This document shows positions 35,365 to 44,593 of a DNA stretch of 64,000 bases, piece after piece. The stretch lies in NCBI GenBank assembly GCA_029557915.1, contig JAKQHS010000122.1, positions 1 to 64,000 on the forward strand, in the 5' to 3' direction. The DNA comes from Bacteroidota bacterium. GTDB lineage: Bacteria; Bacteroidota; Bacteroidia; Chitinophagales; Saprospiraceae. Below the pieces are notes generated by a model. That model saw only the letters and a list, made by a program, of their open reading frames with translations. It had not been told where the DNA came from and made no database searches. The position numbers were made by a program, and so were the translations under genes. How positions within the stretch are numbered: the stretch's first letter is position 1; every line of letters begins with the position of its first letter.

Positions 35365-36613
35365 GGATTCGCCGGTCCGGGTGAAGGCATATATAGCAGG
35401 CCTGATCCTTTTTTTGACGGGCCTGGTAAGCTCCAAAGCCCTCATCAGCCTGGGATCCGTGATCCTGATCGGGACTGCCTGCTGGGGCCTGTTTTCCAGG
35501 CCGTCTCTTCCGGTGAGGTGGCCAAAACAATTATTTGGCTTTGTTTTACTCTTCCTGCCTCCTTTTATTTCGGGCATCTGGTCTGCATCCGTCCAGGACT
35601 GGATGCAGGTAAGCCAAAATAAGATCATGTTGCCCGCCTTGTTTGCCTCCTTCTGCCTGGCCCCGGGTCTTGAGCCGAAGACCATGCTCAGGCTTGGCCT
35701 TTTTCAGGCCATGACGGTAGTCCTTGCCTCATGGTATTCCATGCTGACCCTTTGGCCGGATCCTTCAGGGATAAGTTCAAGTTATCTGGAAGCTAAAACG
35801 CTTAAAGTTTTCCTGTCCAACGATCATTTGCATTTCAGCCTTTATGTATTTATTACCATCCTTCTCCTGCTGGCCAACCTGAATGCGTTCAGGATGCAGT
35901 TTGGAAAAGGTGTTTACCTGACCGCATCCATTGGCCTGGCCTGGTTAGTTATTTACCTTCATATCCTGGGAGCCAAAACAGGTCTTCTATTGCTTTACCT
36001 GACCGCATTTATCTATTTGATAATGAATTATCTGAATGGGAAACAATGGCTCAGGCTTGGGGCTGGCTTCATCGTCCTCTTCCTCTTGGCCTCCTTATCC
36101 ATCAGCCAAATTCCAACCCTTAAAAACAGGTTCTATTATACCCTCTATGATTTCAACCAGTATATCCACGGGGCCTATATCGACGGCTTGACGGATGGGG
36201 CCAGGGTCCTGTCCTGGAAAGCGGGTAAAGCCGTAGCCCTGGAAAGCCCCTGGATGGGAAAGGGATTCGGCGATCTTCACCATACTTTTATGAAATGGCA
36301 TCAGGCACATAGCGCCCAGCTCCAGCCTTACAACTGGCTTCAGCCTTCCAACGAATGGCTGATGTATTTATGCGGGTCCGGCATCCCGGGAATGCTTATC
36401 CTCACCCTTGGCCTCTGGCTGATATACCGTCACAGCCCTTTCCGGGAGCATTTTTTGTTCCTTGCCTTGTATTGCAGTCAGGTGTTGATGATGTTTTATG
36501 AAGTGAATCTTACGAACCAGATCGGGATCAGTTTACTGGTCTTTTCCGTAGGCTGGTTTCAGTGTTCACCCTCTCCTGGCCGTGAAGCGAGCTTCAGGAA
36601 GCAAGGGACCTGA
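35345..36613 (+). CDS. O-antigen ligase/polymerase-like membrane protein (copy 2)
   Basis: This 422-residue protein has about eleven membrane segments and the block LESPWMGKGFGDLHHTFMKWHQAHSAQLQPYNWLQPSNEWLMYLCGSGIPGMLI near 300-350, the counterpart of the periplasmic loop in copy 1. The two are diverged relatives translated in overlap, which suggests a pair working together or with different substrates. No glycosyltransferases flank them. Confidence 0.77.
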   Translation: MEGTRLKDSPVRVKAYIAGLILFLTGLVSSKALISLGSVILIGTACWGLFSRPSLPVRWPKQLFGFVLLFLPPFISGIWSASVQDWMQVSQNKIMLPALFASFCLAPGLEPKTMLRLGLFQAMTVVLASWYSMLTLWPDPSGISSSYLEAKTLKVFLSNDHLHFSLYVFITILLLLANLNAFRMQFGKGVYLTASIGLAWLVIYLHILGAKTGLLLLYLTAFIYLIMNYLNGKQWLRLGAGFIVLFLLASLSISQIPTLKNRFYYTLYDFNQYIHGAYIDGLTDGARVLSWKAGKAVALESPWMGKGFGDLHHTFMKWHQAHSAQLQPYNWLQPSNEWLMYLCGSGIPGMLILTLGLWLIYRHSPFREHFLFLALYCSQVLMMFYEVNLTNQIGISLLVFSVGWFQCSPSPGREASFRKQGT

Positions 36614-36625
36614 TGGGATGGGTGA

Positions 36626-37402
36626 TCAGCTTGCCTTCAGGGATTTGGCCTGGTTCCAGAGGTCGTTCATTTCATCCAGGGTCATTTCCGAAAGCGGCCT
36701 GCCGGCCATTTGTTCAATGTACTGAAACCTGGATTTAAATTTTTTATTGACTTTTTCAAGGGCGGTTTCCGCCTCTACGCCGATAAAACGGCCATAATTG
36801 ATGAGGGCGAAAAGCACATCCCCGAATTCCTCTTCGATATGGGCCTGGTCGTCAGCCTGGTGGAGACTTTCCCGGAGTTCCGAGAGCTCTTCCTCCACTT
36901 TTTCCCAAACCTGACCGGCATGCTCCCATTCAAAACCCACCTGTTTGGTCTTTTCCTGCATCCGGTAAGCCTTCACCATGGCAGGCAGGGAGTCCGGCAC
37001 CCCGCCAAGTACGGACTTTTTGCCTTCCTGCAGTTTTAGTTTTTCCCAGTTTTGTTTCACTTCCTGATCGTCGGCTACCTGGAGGTCCCCATACACATGG
37101 GGGTGCCGGTGGATCAGTTTGTCGCATTCCTGGTCCAGGGCTTCTGCAAGGGTAAAGGCGTTTTGTTCGGCCGCAAGGCGGGCATAAAAAAGCAGGTGGA
37201 GCATCAGGTCCCCGATTTCTTCCTTAAGGGCCTTCATGTCGTTTTGAAGGACGGCGTCGGCCAGTTCGTAAGTCTCTTCGATCGTCAGGTTGCGGAGGCT
37301 GTGAATGGTTTGTTTCCTGTCCCAGGGGCATTTTTCACGCAGGTCATTCATGATGGTGGCCAGCCGGAGAAAAGCCTGGGCGGTTTTGGAATCGTTGTTC
37401 AT
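36626..37402 (-). CDS. mazG: Nucleoside triphosphate pyrophosphohydrolase MazG
   Basis: The 258-residue protein has two MazG helical domains: LREKCPWDRKQTIHSLRNLTIEETYELADAV with EEIGDLMLHLLFYARLA, and the second copy KVEEELSELRESL with EEFGDVLFALINYGRF. The paired ExxE/ExxD acidic clusters bind magnesium. It hydrolyses NTPs to NMP and PPi and cleans the nucleotide pool. TATATTTA, one base off the -7 consensus, lies upstream. Confidence 0.94.
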   Translation of the reverse strand: MNNDSKTAQAFLRLATIMNDLREKCPWDRKQTIHSLRNLTIEETYELADAVLQNDMKALKEEIGDLMLHLLFYARLAAEQNAFTLAEALDQECDKLIHRHPHVYGDLQVADDQEVKQNWEKLKLQEGKKSVLGGVPDSLPAMVKAYRMQEKTKQVGFEWEHAGQVWEKVEEELSELRESLHQADDQAHIEEEFGDVLFALINYGRFIGVEAETALEKVNKKFKSRFQYIEQMAGRPLSEMTLDEMNDLWNQAKSLKAS

Positions 37403-37446
37403 GCCTGGAAAAAACGGTATCTTTAAGGCTTAAATATACACGGATT

Positions 37447-37665
37447 ATGTCCCAATTTTTTTATACCCTGGCCATTATCTTCGGATGTTTCTTCCTGGCT
37501 TTTTTCATGATCAACCTGAGATACTGGATCAGTGGCCGTGAATTCAGGGGGACCTGCGCCAGCGCTGGGGTGGAACTCCGGGGTAAAATCGGAGAATGCA
37601 TGGTCTGCGGAAGGAAACCCGGGGAGGCCTGCGGAAAGCCGGATAAGGCAAGCGGCGCAGTTTAA
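37447..37665 (+). CDS. Small membrane protein with NqrM-like cysteine motif
   Basis: A 72-residue protein with one N-terminal membrane helix (about 5-24) and a tail with C37, C51, C54 and C62 in RGTCASAG and GECMVCGRKPGEACG. This spacing is similar to NqrM (DUF539), which delivers iron to Na+-NQR, but no nqr genes are in the window and the match is by eye only. Its stop codon overlaps that of a possible small gene on the other strand. Confidence 0.65.
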   Translation: MSQFFYTLAIIFGCFFLAFFMINLRYWISGREFRGTCASAGVELRGKIGECMVCGRKPGEACGKPDKASGAV

Positions 37666-37748
37666 ACTTTGCGGCCCGACATTTTGGAGTATGCGTACAA
37701 GCAGAAAGACAAGAGGGTGATCACCGCAACGACGTACAGGATTTGCAT
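37662..37748 (-). CDS. Possible 28-residue single-helix membrane peptide
   Basis: From ATG 37748 it reads MQILYVVAVITLLSFCLYAYS followed by a short basic tail, an ideal membrane helix of KdpF or CcoS/CcoQ type size. GATATTTG upstream is one base off the -7 consensus. No partner operon is adjacent, and such short frames occur by chance. Confidence 0.3.
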   Translation of the reverse strand: MQILYVVAVITLLSFCLYAYSKMSGRKV

Positions 37749-37841
37749 ATCAGGATAATAAATTTGGTTGGTTATAAACTGACTCAAATATCCTAAACGG
37801 AAAATATATATCGCATAATTTCTTATATATTTTTTTTTGTT

Positions 37842-39710
37842 GTGTGTAAGGGGTCTTGCTTTCATCCGGTTCAAAAGATTTTAGGTTCGTTTATACTTAC
37901 TTTTTGGGGCATTCCCGCCCTGCTTCTGGCCCAACCGGAAGGCCTTTCTGATCTGTACCGGAAGGTGGACACCCTCATCCCCATGCGGGACGGGAAGAAA
38001 TTGTACACCGTGATCTATCTGCCCAGGGACGAGTCAAAAAGATATCCCATCCTGATGGAGCGCACCCCTTATTCTGCCGGACCTTATGGCCCTGACCGGT
38101 TTCCTTCCCGCCTCGGGCCCAATCCTGGCCTGGCCCGGGAACAGTACATCTTCGTCAGGCAGGATGTACGGGGGAGATATATGAGCGAAGGCCACAACCT
38201 GGAAGTGACCCCTCACCGGCCCGGGAAAAAAACCAGGGACGAAGTGGATGAAAGTTCGGATACCTACGACACCATAGAATTCCTGCTCCGGATGATCCGC
38301 AATCACAATGGCAAAGTGGGTATTTATGGCATCTCTTATCCGGGCTTTTACGCGTCGGCCGCTTTACCGGACGCCCACCCGGCCCTGGCCGCGGTCAGCC
38401 CGCAGGCCCCGGTCACCGATGAATTCATCGGTGACGATGTCAACCACAACGGCGCTTTTTTCCTGATGGATAATTTTAATTTTATCAATTCCTTCGGAGT
38501 GCCCCGGTCCGGCCCCCTCATGAATTATCCCGGGAGCCTGACGGATACCGCTTATTCCGACGCTTACCGGTTTTTCCTCGAATTGGGACCTCCGGGCAGG
38601 ACCCGGGACCCTTCGCTGTTTGGACATAAAAGCTATATCTGGAATGAATACCTTGAACACGACACCTATGACGAATACTGGCGATCCAGGAATATCCGCC
38701 AGCATCTCAAGGGGATACACGTGCCCACTCTGGTAGTTGGCGGTTGGTATGATGCGGAGGACTGTTTTGGCGCCCTGCGTACCTACGACGCCCTTGAAAA
38801 ACAGAATTCGGGCAATGCCAACACCCTGGTGATGGGCCCCTGGACCCATGGCGCCTGGGCTTCCGGCAACTGGACCTCTTTTGGCCCCTACGCCTTTGGC
38901 ATGAATACCAGCACTTTTTTTCAGGACAGCATAGAAACCCCTTTCTTTAATTATTACCTCAAAGGAATAGGGTCCGCACCCGCCTTTGAAGCCGTTGTTT
39001 TCGAAACCGGGTCGAATCTTTGGAAGACTTACGAACAATGGCCCCCTCGACAAAGCAAGGAGTTGACCTATTACCTGTCACCCCGTGCGGGCCTGGGGGA
39101 CTCCCCGGCGCCCAAAGCCAAAGCCTATTCCTCCTATATCAGCGATCCAAGCCACCCGGTGCCTTACACCGCGAAAAAACAGAGGTACCGGAACAATCTT
39201 TATATGGTCGAAGACCAAAGGTTTGTCTCTGACAGGCCGGATGTGCTGTCTTTTACGACCGGTCCTTTGGAGGATGAACTCATTCTATGCGGCCCGGTGG
39301 AGGCCGAAATATATGCCTCCACCTCAGGTTCGGACCTGGACCTGATCGTAAAAGTCATCGATGCGCACCCGGATTCCGGAACCGTGGACGGAACAGGTGC
39401 CCAGTATTTAGTCAGGGCGGAAGTATTCAGGGGAAAATTCAGGAAAAGCTACAGTTCACCCAGCCCTTTCCATAAAAACAAACCCGAGGTGATCCGTTTC
39501 ACCCTGCCCGATGTCAACCATTGTTTTAAAAAAGGTCACCGCCTGATGATCCAGATCCAGAGCAGTTGGTTCCCCCTCGTGGACCGCAACCCACACCAGT
39601 TCCTGAAGATTCCGGAAGCCGGGCCGGGAGATTACCAGTCAGCCGAAATCCGGATCTATCATGACCGTAAAAGGCCCTCCAGTATCCGCTTTAATTCTTT
39701 AATTCCTTAA
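37842..39710 (+). CDS. CocE/NonD family hydrolase (X-Pro dipeptidyl-peptidase S15-like)
   Basis: The 622-residue exported protein starts at GTG; the signal FILTFWGIPALLLAQ ends at AQ. An alpha/beta-hydrolase domain follows with PMRDGKKLYTVIYLP, the oxyanion region RQDVRGRYMSEG, nucleophile Ser in GIYGISYPGF, the acid near VVGGWYDAEDC and His in MGPWTHGAW; the C-terminal jelly-roll contains GTGAQYLVRAE and HRLMIQIQSSWFP. It cleaves an ester or X-Pro peptide. Its last codons lie in an 8-base repeat shared with the convergent S9 peptidase gene. Confidence 0.9.
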   Translation: MCKGSCFHPVQKILGSFILTFWGIPALLLAQPEGLSDLYRKVDTLIPMRDGKKLYTVIYLPRDESKRYPILMERTPYSAGPYGPDRFPSRLGPNPGLAREQYIFVRQDVRGRYMSEGHNLEVTPHRPGKKTRDEVDESSDTYDTIEFLLRMIRNHNGKVGIYGISYPGFYASAALPDAHPALAAVSPQAPVTDEFIGDDVNHNGAFFLMDNFNFINSFGVPRSGPLMNYPGSLTDTAYSDAYRFFLELGPPGRTRDPSLFGHKSYIWNEYLEHDTYDEYWRSRNIRQHLKGIHVPTLVVGGWYDAEDCFGALRTYDALEKQNSGNANTLVMGPWTHGAWASGNWTSFGPYAFGMNTSTFFQDSIETPFFNYYLKGIGSAPAFEAVVFETGSNLWKTYEQWPPRQSKELTYYLSPRAGLGDSPAPKAKAYSSYISDPSHPVPYTAKKQRYRNNLYMVEDQRFVSDRPDVLSFTTGPLEDELILCGPVEAEIYASTSGSDLDLIVKVIDAHPDSGTVDGTGAQYLVRAEVFRGKFRKSYSSPSPFHKNKPEVIRFTLPDVNHCFKKGHRLMIQIQSSWFPLVDRNPHQFLKIPEAGPGDYQSAEIRIYHDRKRPSSIRFNSLIP

Positions 39711-39721
39711 TTTTTAATTTC
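39690..39721. repeat. 8-bp tandem repeat (TTTAATTC) spanning two overlapping stop codons
   Basis: Four units, TTTAATTC twice then CTTAATTT and a decayed unit, cover the last codons of both convergent genes, whose stops overlap by 4 bases. TTAATTCC is the inverse complement of the GGAATTAA units at 23714. Confidence 0.65.
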
Positions 39722-42472
39722 AATTTCATATCCCATCGTCTTCCCCTTGTAAACCGCAGGGATACCCTTTTCCAGCCAGGCAGGAGCCGGTTCGTTTTTA
39801 AGGAAATGATCAAAAAACTGTTGTTGCCGGACCGAAATATCCTTTTGATTTTTTCTTTCCCGGAGGTTGTGGGCTTCCCCGTTGTAATTGAGCAACCAGG
39901 CTTTTTTCCCCAGACGACGTAGGTTGGTGAACAGTTCTATGCCCTGGTACCAGGGAACTGCCCCATCAGCGTCGTTTGCCATGATTACGATAGGAGTGTT
40001 GATCCGGTCAATATAAAACAAGGGCGAATTTTCAATGTAGAGATCGCGTCGCTGCCAGGGCGTAGCTCCGATCCGGCTTTGCGATTTTTCATATTGCATC
40101 TGTCGGTTGCGCCCCGATTCCCAGCGGATCCCTCCGTAGGCGCTGAACATATTGACGACAGGGGCCCCGGTCCAGGCCGCCTTAAACTGAGTGGTCCGGG
40201 TGATGATATGCAGGGCCTGGTAGCCTCCCCAGGACTGTCCCTGCAGGGCGATGTTGGCGGTATCCAGCCAGGGATATTTTTTGAGGGATTCCACGCCTGA
40301 AACCACATGGTCGTAAGCGCTTCCGCCGGGATAGCCGATCTCATACCGGATATCCGGGGCGAGGACCAGGTAACCCCGGCTCACAAAGAAGGGGATGTTG
40401 AGCCTGGACGGGGTAGGCGCAGGGGCAATGTACTGGTATCTTCCACCGGTCAGTTTTTCATAAAAGTAAACGATCATCGGGTATTTTCCGGAGGGATCAA
40501 AGTCTTCCGGTTTATAGAGGAGGCCCCTTCCGGGCTTGCCCTTGAAGGTGGTCCACTCGATCAGGTCCACACTGCCCCAGTTGTAATTCGCTTGTTGAGG
40601 ATTGATGGCGCTGTGTCTGGTCTCGGCTTTAAACCAATTGCTGGTGTAGAAATCCGGGCTGTTTTGAAAATTCCCTTTGGTATATGCCATCCTCTCCGCA
40701 TTCCTGGCTTTTAATACGGGTCCATAACTAAATTCGCCCATGGTGAGTGGGTGGGGACCTGATTTTTCTTTTAAGGCCAGGCGGTAGAACCCGCTTTGTT
40801 TGGTGGAATCCTGCAAAGCGGATAAAAGCAATACCTGGTCCGGTTTAAAATATTTTTCATCCGGGTCGAGCACCACATTTCTAAACTGGATTTTTTGTTC
40901 ACGGCCCTGTCCATGGGTAATATTTACGGGTGTTTTAATACCGGACGGGTCGCATTTCCAGATATCAAACCGGTCATAGAGGTAAACCCACTGGTCTCCT
41001 TCCGACCATCCGCAGATGCCATAGGCGCCCGGGTCGTCCGGTTCATCGTTTTCTTCGTCCGCCAGGCTGACACGTATCTTCCGGTTGACCTGGGTGGTTT
41101 TGCCCGTGGGATTGTGATGGCTGAAATACTGGCTTTTCGCCTGGTCAAACCAGAACAGGTAAGTCCCTGCGGGGCTGATAGAGGCCTGCCCGTCCAGGTC
41201 GTTGATCACCATTTTTTTTGATCCTGTTTCCAGGTCTATGAGGTAAAGGTCCTTTTTGCTATCGCCTTCCCATTGTAAAGGAATGCGTTGACCATAATCC
41301 GTAATCCCGAGGGCGTAACGGCCATTCCCTTTAGCGGCCGGCACGACTTGTCCAAGACGTTCATCGCCCAGAGGAATCCATTTCCCGTCCGGAAGGGAGA
41401 GGGTAAGATAGGACCTCTGGATTTCCTGGTCCAGGTTTTTCAACTGCATGGTTTGGAGGTAATCGTCCGCATAGTGCCAGACATCCAGGCTGACCCGGTC
41501 GATGTGGGGTACCGACGTATCTTCAGGAACAGGAATCCTGCCCAGTCCAAAAAATAGCCTGGTTCCGTCTTCACTGAAAAAAGGGGTAAAATGGTTGCTC
41601 ACCTGCATGCCATCCGGCAATACCGCAGTCAAGGGATCCAGTCTGACCGCGGCGCTGTCCAATCCAGGTTGGTGAATCCGGACTTGCCAGCTTTTAATTT
41701 TAGCGGCAGCGCTGTCCCGGGTCGATAAAAAAACAAGCTGGTTTCCGGACTCGTCCCAGTTAAAGCGGGTGGCGTCCAGGTCGCCGGCCAGCAGGGTATC
41801 CCGGAATGCATGCACCACATCATGGCGCAGGATGGCCGTATGCCTTTTGAGGCTGTCCCTTGCCGGCCTGCCCGTTTTCACCACCAGGCTTTTACCGGTT
41901 TTATCAAGGACGTATTCCAATACATCCCGGAATTCCGCGAGAGAGTCCTGCCCGTACCACAAATAAAGAGGGCCGCTTTCGGATTTCTTTGTTTTTACCG
42001 AATCCCCGAAGGTCTTGTCCAGGTGATAAACGAAAACCGAAAGCCCTTTTTGAGGTATCGAAAATGACCTGAGACCCGCGAACATTTTTACGGTACTGGT
42101 CCCGAGATGATAGATCAATAGGGAATCCCTGGGCATCTCCTCCGGTTTTTTGCGGTCGATCCTTGCCTGGCGCGTGTCAAGGTAAGGCGCTTTGATCCTG
42201 GCTATCAGGAAATCCGAGCCGGGCGTGAACTGCATCTCCGTACCCCTGGCAACCGAGTCTTTTTTCAAGGATTTGAGATCGACGATATACATCATGCCAT
42301 CTCCTTCCTGGGGATCAACCGTATAAGCAAGTACCCCGCCATCGGGACTGACGGCCCTGTCGCCTATTCGTTGCCAGGCGTCGTAAACGCCATGGTCAAG
42401 CGGCGGCTTTTTCTGGCCCCATGCGGTCAGGCAAAGACAAAGACCAGTGATTACTGAAAACGCATTCTTCAT
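39707..42472 (-). CDS. S9-family (prolyl oligopeptidase-like) peptidase
   Basis: A 921-residue secreted enzyme with a signal peptide ending at AWGQ, a beta-propeller region of about 600 residues (VSPDGGVLAYTVDP, INDLDGQASISPAGTYLFWFDQ) and a C-terminal alpha/beta-hydrolase. The catalytic Ser is in LQGQSWGGYQ, Asp in MANDADGAVPW, His in YNGEAHNLR. Layout matches the S9 peptidases of Bacteroidota. It lies back to back with another periplasmic hydrolase, and the pair may degrade peptides. Confidence 0.92.
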   Translation of the reverse strand: MKNAFSVITGLCLCLTAWGQKKPPLDHGVYDAWQRIGDRAVSPDGGVLAYTVDPQEGDGMMYIVDLKSLKKDSVARGTEMQFTPGSDFLIARIKAPYLDTRQARIDRKKPEEMPRDSLLIYHLGTSTVKMFAGLRSFSIPQKGLSVFVYHLDKTFGDSVKTKKSESGPLYLWYGQDSLAEFRDVLEYVLDKTGKSLVVKTGRPARDSLKRHTAILRHDVVHAFRDTLLAGDLDATRFNWDESGNQLVFLSTRDSAAAKIKSWQVRIHQPGLDSAAVRLDPLTAVLPDGMQVSNHFTPFFSEDGTRLFFGLGRIPVPEDTSVPHIDRVSLDVWHYADDYLQTMQLKNLDQEIQRSYLTLSLPDGKWIPLGDERLGQVVPAAKGNGRYALGITDYGQRIPLQWEGDSKKDLYLIDLETGSKKMVINDLDGQASISPAGTYLFWFDQAKSQYFSHHNPTGKTTQVNRKIRVSLADEENDEPDDPGAYGICGWSEGDQWVYLYDRFDIWKCDPSGIKTPVNITHGQGREQKIQFRNVVLDPDEKYFKPDQVLLLSALQDSTKQSGFYRLALKEKSGPHPLTMGEFSYGPVLKARNAERMAYTKGNFQNSPDFYTSNWFKAETRHSAINPQQANYNWGSVDLIEWTTFKGKPGRGLLYKPEDFDPSGKYPMIVYFYEKLTGGRYQYIAPAPTPSRLNIPFFVSRGYLVLAPDIRYEIGYPGGSAYDHVVSGVESLKKYPWLDTANIALQGQSWGGYQALHIITRTTQFKAAWTGAPVVNMFSAYGGIRWESGRNRQMQYEKSQSRIGATPWQRRDLYIENSPLFYIDRINTPIVIMANDADGAVPWYQGIELFTNLRRLGKKAWLLNYNGEAHNLRERKNQKDISVRQQQFFDHFLKNEPAPAWLEKGIPAVYKGKTMGYEIEIKN

Positions 42473-42578
42473 AACATTTATTTAAAATCCTAAAATTAGG
42501 AGTTGTCCCTGGACCATCGTTAATTTTACCTTCCTCACCGTTTTCCCAAAATCTTATTAATTCTTACAAATTCCTTCC

Positions 42579-43871
42579 ATGTCCTTTCGCCTGATCCTTT
42601 GTTTCCTGACCATCACCTGCCTCGGGCAGTCCCAGACCCACCCGGTGGCCGACAGCTTGCGCAAGGTATTTATTGAAGAAAAGGACCAGGATAAAAAAGC
42701 CGGCTTGTATCATGATCTTGTGGCAGAAATCCTCGAAACGGAGCCCGGCATGGCTTGGTTCTTTGCAGACACCCTTGAAGCTTTTTCCAGCCCGAGCATC
42801 AGGGACAGGGCTTTAGCGGCCCATCTCAGGGCAGGATACCGGGCCAGGTCGGGCGATCACCGGGAAGCCGTAAAATTCCTTCACCAGGAATACGATTGGA
42901 GGCAACAAATTTCGGATAGCACCGGAAGCGCACGGGTGCTGTTTGACCTTGGACAGAATTTCGCCGAACTGCAAATCACGGACTCCGCCTTTTATTATTT
43001 GCAGCGGTCCCTGGATGCCTACGAACAGATCGGTGATTTTAAACAAATCGCTTGCGTCCTATCAGCCATAGGTCAAAGCCACTCCAAAATGAATCATCAC
43101 GCCCTGGCTGTTGAATGCTTTGACCGGGCCTTAAAATCCTGCCGGTCCGGGGGCGATGACAAAGGAAGTTTATATGCCCTGGGAAACCTGGCCCTGGCTT
43201 TCGGATCGGCGGGCCAAATGGATTCGGCTTTGGCTTATGCACAGAATGGACTTGACCTTGCCCTGCAGCAGGAGGAGTATTATGCAGCGGGAGTGATTGC
43301 AGGCGGTCTGTGTCAGGCCTATGTCGAAGCGGACCGGTACTGGGAAGCCATCCCTTTCGGGAACCTTGCCCTGCATCACCTGAATCGTGCGGGAAGGAAG
43401 AATAAAATGGCAATGACCTACCTCAATCTGGCCATTGCCTACAATCAGACCGGGCGGCCGGAGGAAGCCCTGAAATTTTCCTTGCCCGGTTATGAGATAT
43501 TGAAAGAAATGAAATGGGTCTCCCCGTTGAAAGACTACTATGAGCAAATAGCGATTTCGTATGAACGGTTGGGTAAGTCCCGGGATTCGCTCCATTGGTA
43601 TAAGAAATTCATCTTGATCAACGACTCCCTTTCCCAAACGGAACTGGCCCGCCAGGTGCAAGCCATGGAACAGAGATATCATTCTCAAAAAGCCGAAACG
43701 GAAAAAGCCATTGTCCTATTCCAGGAATCCCTGGAAACTTTGGAACAATACCGTTCCCGTTCAGGGTTCCTCGCTTCCCTTTCTGCCGTCCTGGTTTTTG
43801 GCTTATTGGGCATGGGGTACCGCCAACGGTTTCCGGGGAGAAAAAACCCGGGCCGGTCCGAGGACTTCTAG
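42579..43871 (+). CDS. Periplasmic TPR protein with C-terminal membrane anchor
   Basis: The 430-residue protein has a signal peptide (cleavage near GQSQ), about six TPR units (AVKFLHQEYDWRQQISDSTGSARVLFDLGQN and similar), a short coiled coil ending in LFQESLETLEQYRS, then one membrane helix and a basic 20-residue tail. The layout is that of Bacteroidota TPR sensor proteins that continue into a histidine kinase or LuxR-type domain, but here the cytoplasmic output domain is missing. It could be a truncated sensor or a simple anchor. Confidence 0.75.
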   Translation: MSFRLILCFLTITCLGQSQTHPVADSLRKVFIEEKDQDKKAGLYHDLVAEILETEPGMAWFFADTLEAFSSPSIRDRALAAHLRAGYRARSGDHREAVKFLHQEYDWRQQISDSTGSARVLFDLGQNFAELQITDSAFYYLQRSLDAYEQIGDFKQIACVLSAIGQSHSKMNHHALAVECFDRALKSCRSGGDDKGSLYALGNLALAFGSAGQMDSALAYAQNGLDLALQQEEYYAAGVIAGGLCQAYVEADRYWEAIPFGNLALHHLNRAGRKNKMAMTYLNLAIAYNQTGRPEEALKFSLPGYEILKEMKWVSPLKDYYEQIAISYERLGKSRDSLHWYKKFILINDSLSQTELARQVQAMEQRYHSQKAETEKAIVLFQESLETLEQYRSRSGFLASLSAVLVFGLLGMGYRQRFPGRKNPGRSEDF

Positions 43872-43891
43872 TGCCCGGATTCATTGGCTTT

Positions 43892-44476
43892 TTATCCCGG
43901 AAGAAGCCCGGGAAGGTTGGCCGCAAAGATTTTTACGGCAATGGCAAGGAGGATCACGCCGAAAAATTTTCTCACCGCAAGCAAACCACCGGGACCCAGG
44001 GCTCTTTCAATCAGATTGAGGGATTTTAAGACCAGGTAAACAATGGCCAGGTTGACCAGGATGGCGGTCAGGATGACCGTGGTGGAGTAATTGGCTTTTA
44101 GGGAAATCACCGTAGTCAGCGTTCCGGAACCTGCTATTAATGGGAAGGCTATGGGGACCAGGGTACCGGATTGGACCTGGGCATCGGTTTTAAAAAATTC
44201 AATGCCCAGGACAAGCTCAAGGCCAAGGATAAAGATCACGATGGAACCGGCCACCGCAAAGGACCGCAGATCGACCCCCATGAGGTTGAGCAGTTTTTCG
44301 CCGACAAATAAAAAAAGGATCATGAGCCCTCCGGAAAGAAAGGTGGCCCGGAATTCCTCGATGCCGCCCATTTTTGACTTCAGGGAGATCAATAATGGCA
44401 CGGAACCGATGACATCGATCACGGCAAACAGGGTAAAACTTACCGTGAGGAAATCGGTGACAGACCAGGAGACCAC
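43892..44476 (-). CDS. MarC family integral membrane protein
   Basis: The 194-residue protein has six hydrophobic segments. FAVIDVIGSVPLLISL, RSFAVAGSIVIFILGLELVLG and PIAFPLIAGSGTLTTVI are the family hallmarks. MarC proteins resemble NAAT-type amino-acid transporters; their substrates are mostly unknown. The convergent TPR gene ends 20 bases away. Confidence 0.92.
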   Translation of the reverse strand: MVSWSVTDFLTVSFTLFAVIDVIGSVPLLISLKSKMGGIEEFRATFLSGGLMILFLFVGEKLLNLMGVDLRSFAVAGSIVIFILGLELVLGIEFFKTDAQVQSGTLVPIAFPLIAGSGTLTTVISLKANYSTTVILTAILVNLAIVYLVLKSLNLIERALGPGGLLAVRKFFGVILLAIAVKIFAANLPGLLPG

Positions 44477-44537
44477 GGGTTAAAATTAGTAAGAAGCAGG
44501 GAGATTCGGGCTCACTTCGGGGACCCTGGAAAGACGG

Positions 44538-44569
44538 ATTGGGGGATTCCGGCGGCTTTCCTACATTTG
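44538..44569 (+). promoter_or_regulatory. Promoter ATTG-N20-TACATTTG
   Basis: TACATTTG at 44562-44569 matches TAnnTTTG, and TTG at 44539-44541 stands 20 bases upstream, the expected -33 spacing. The ATG of the two-helix-pair membrane protein follows 24 bases after the element. Confidence 0.6.
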
Positions 44570-44593
44570 CCTGCCTTTTACTGGCTCTGAGAT

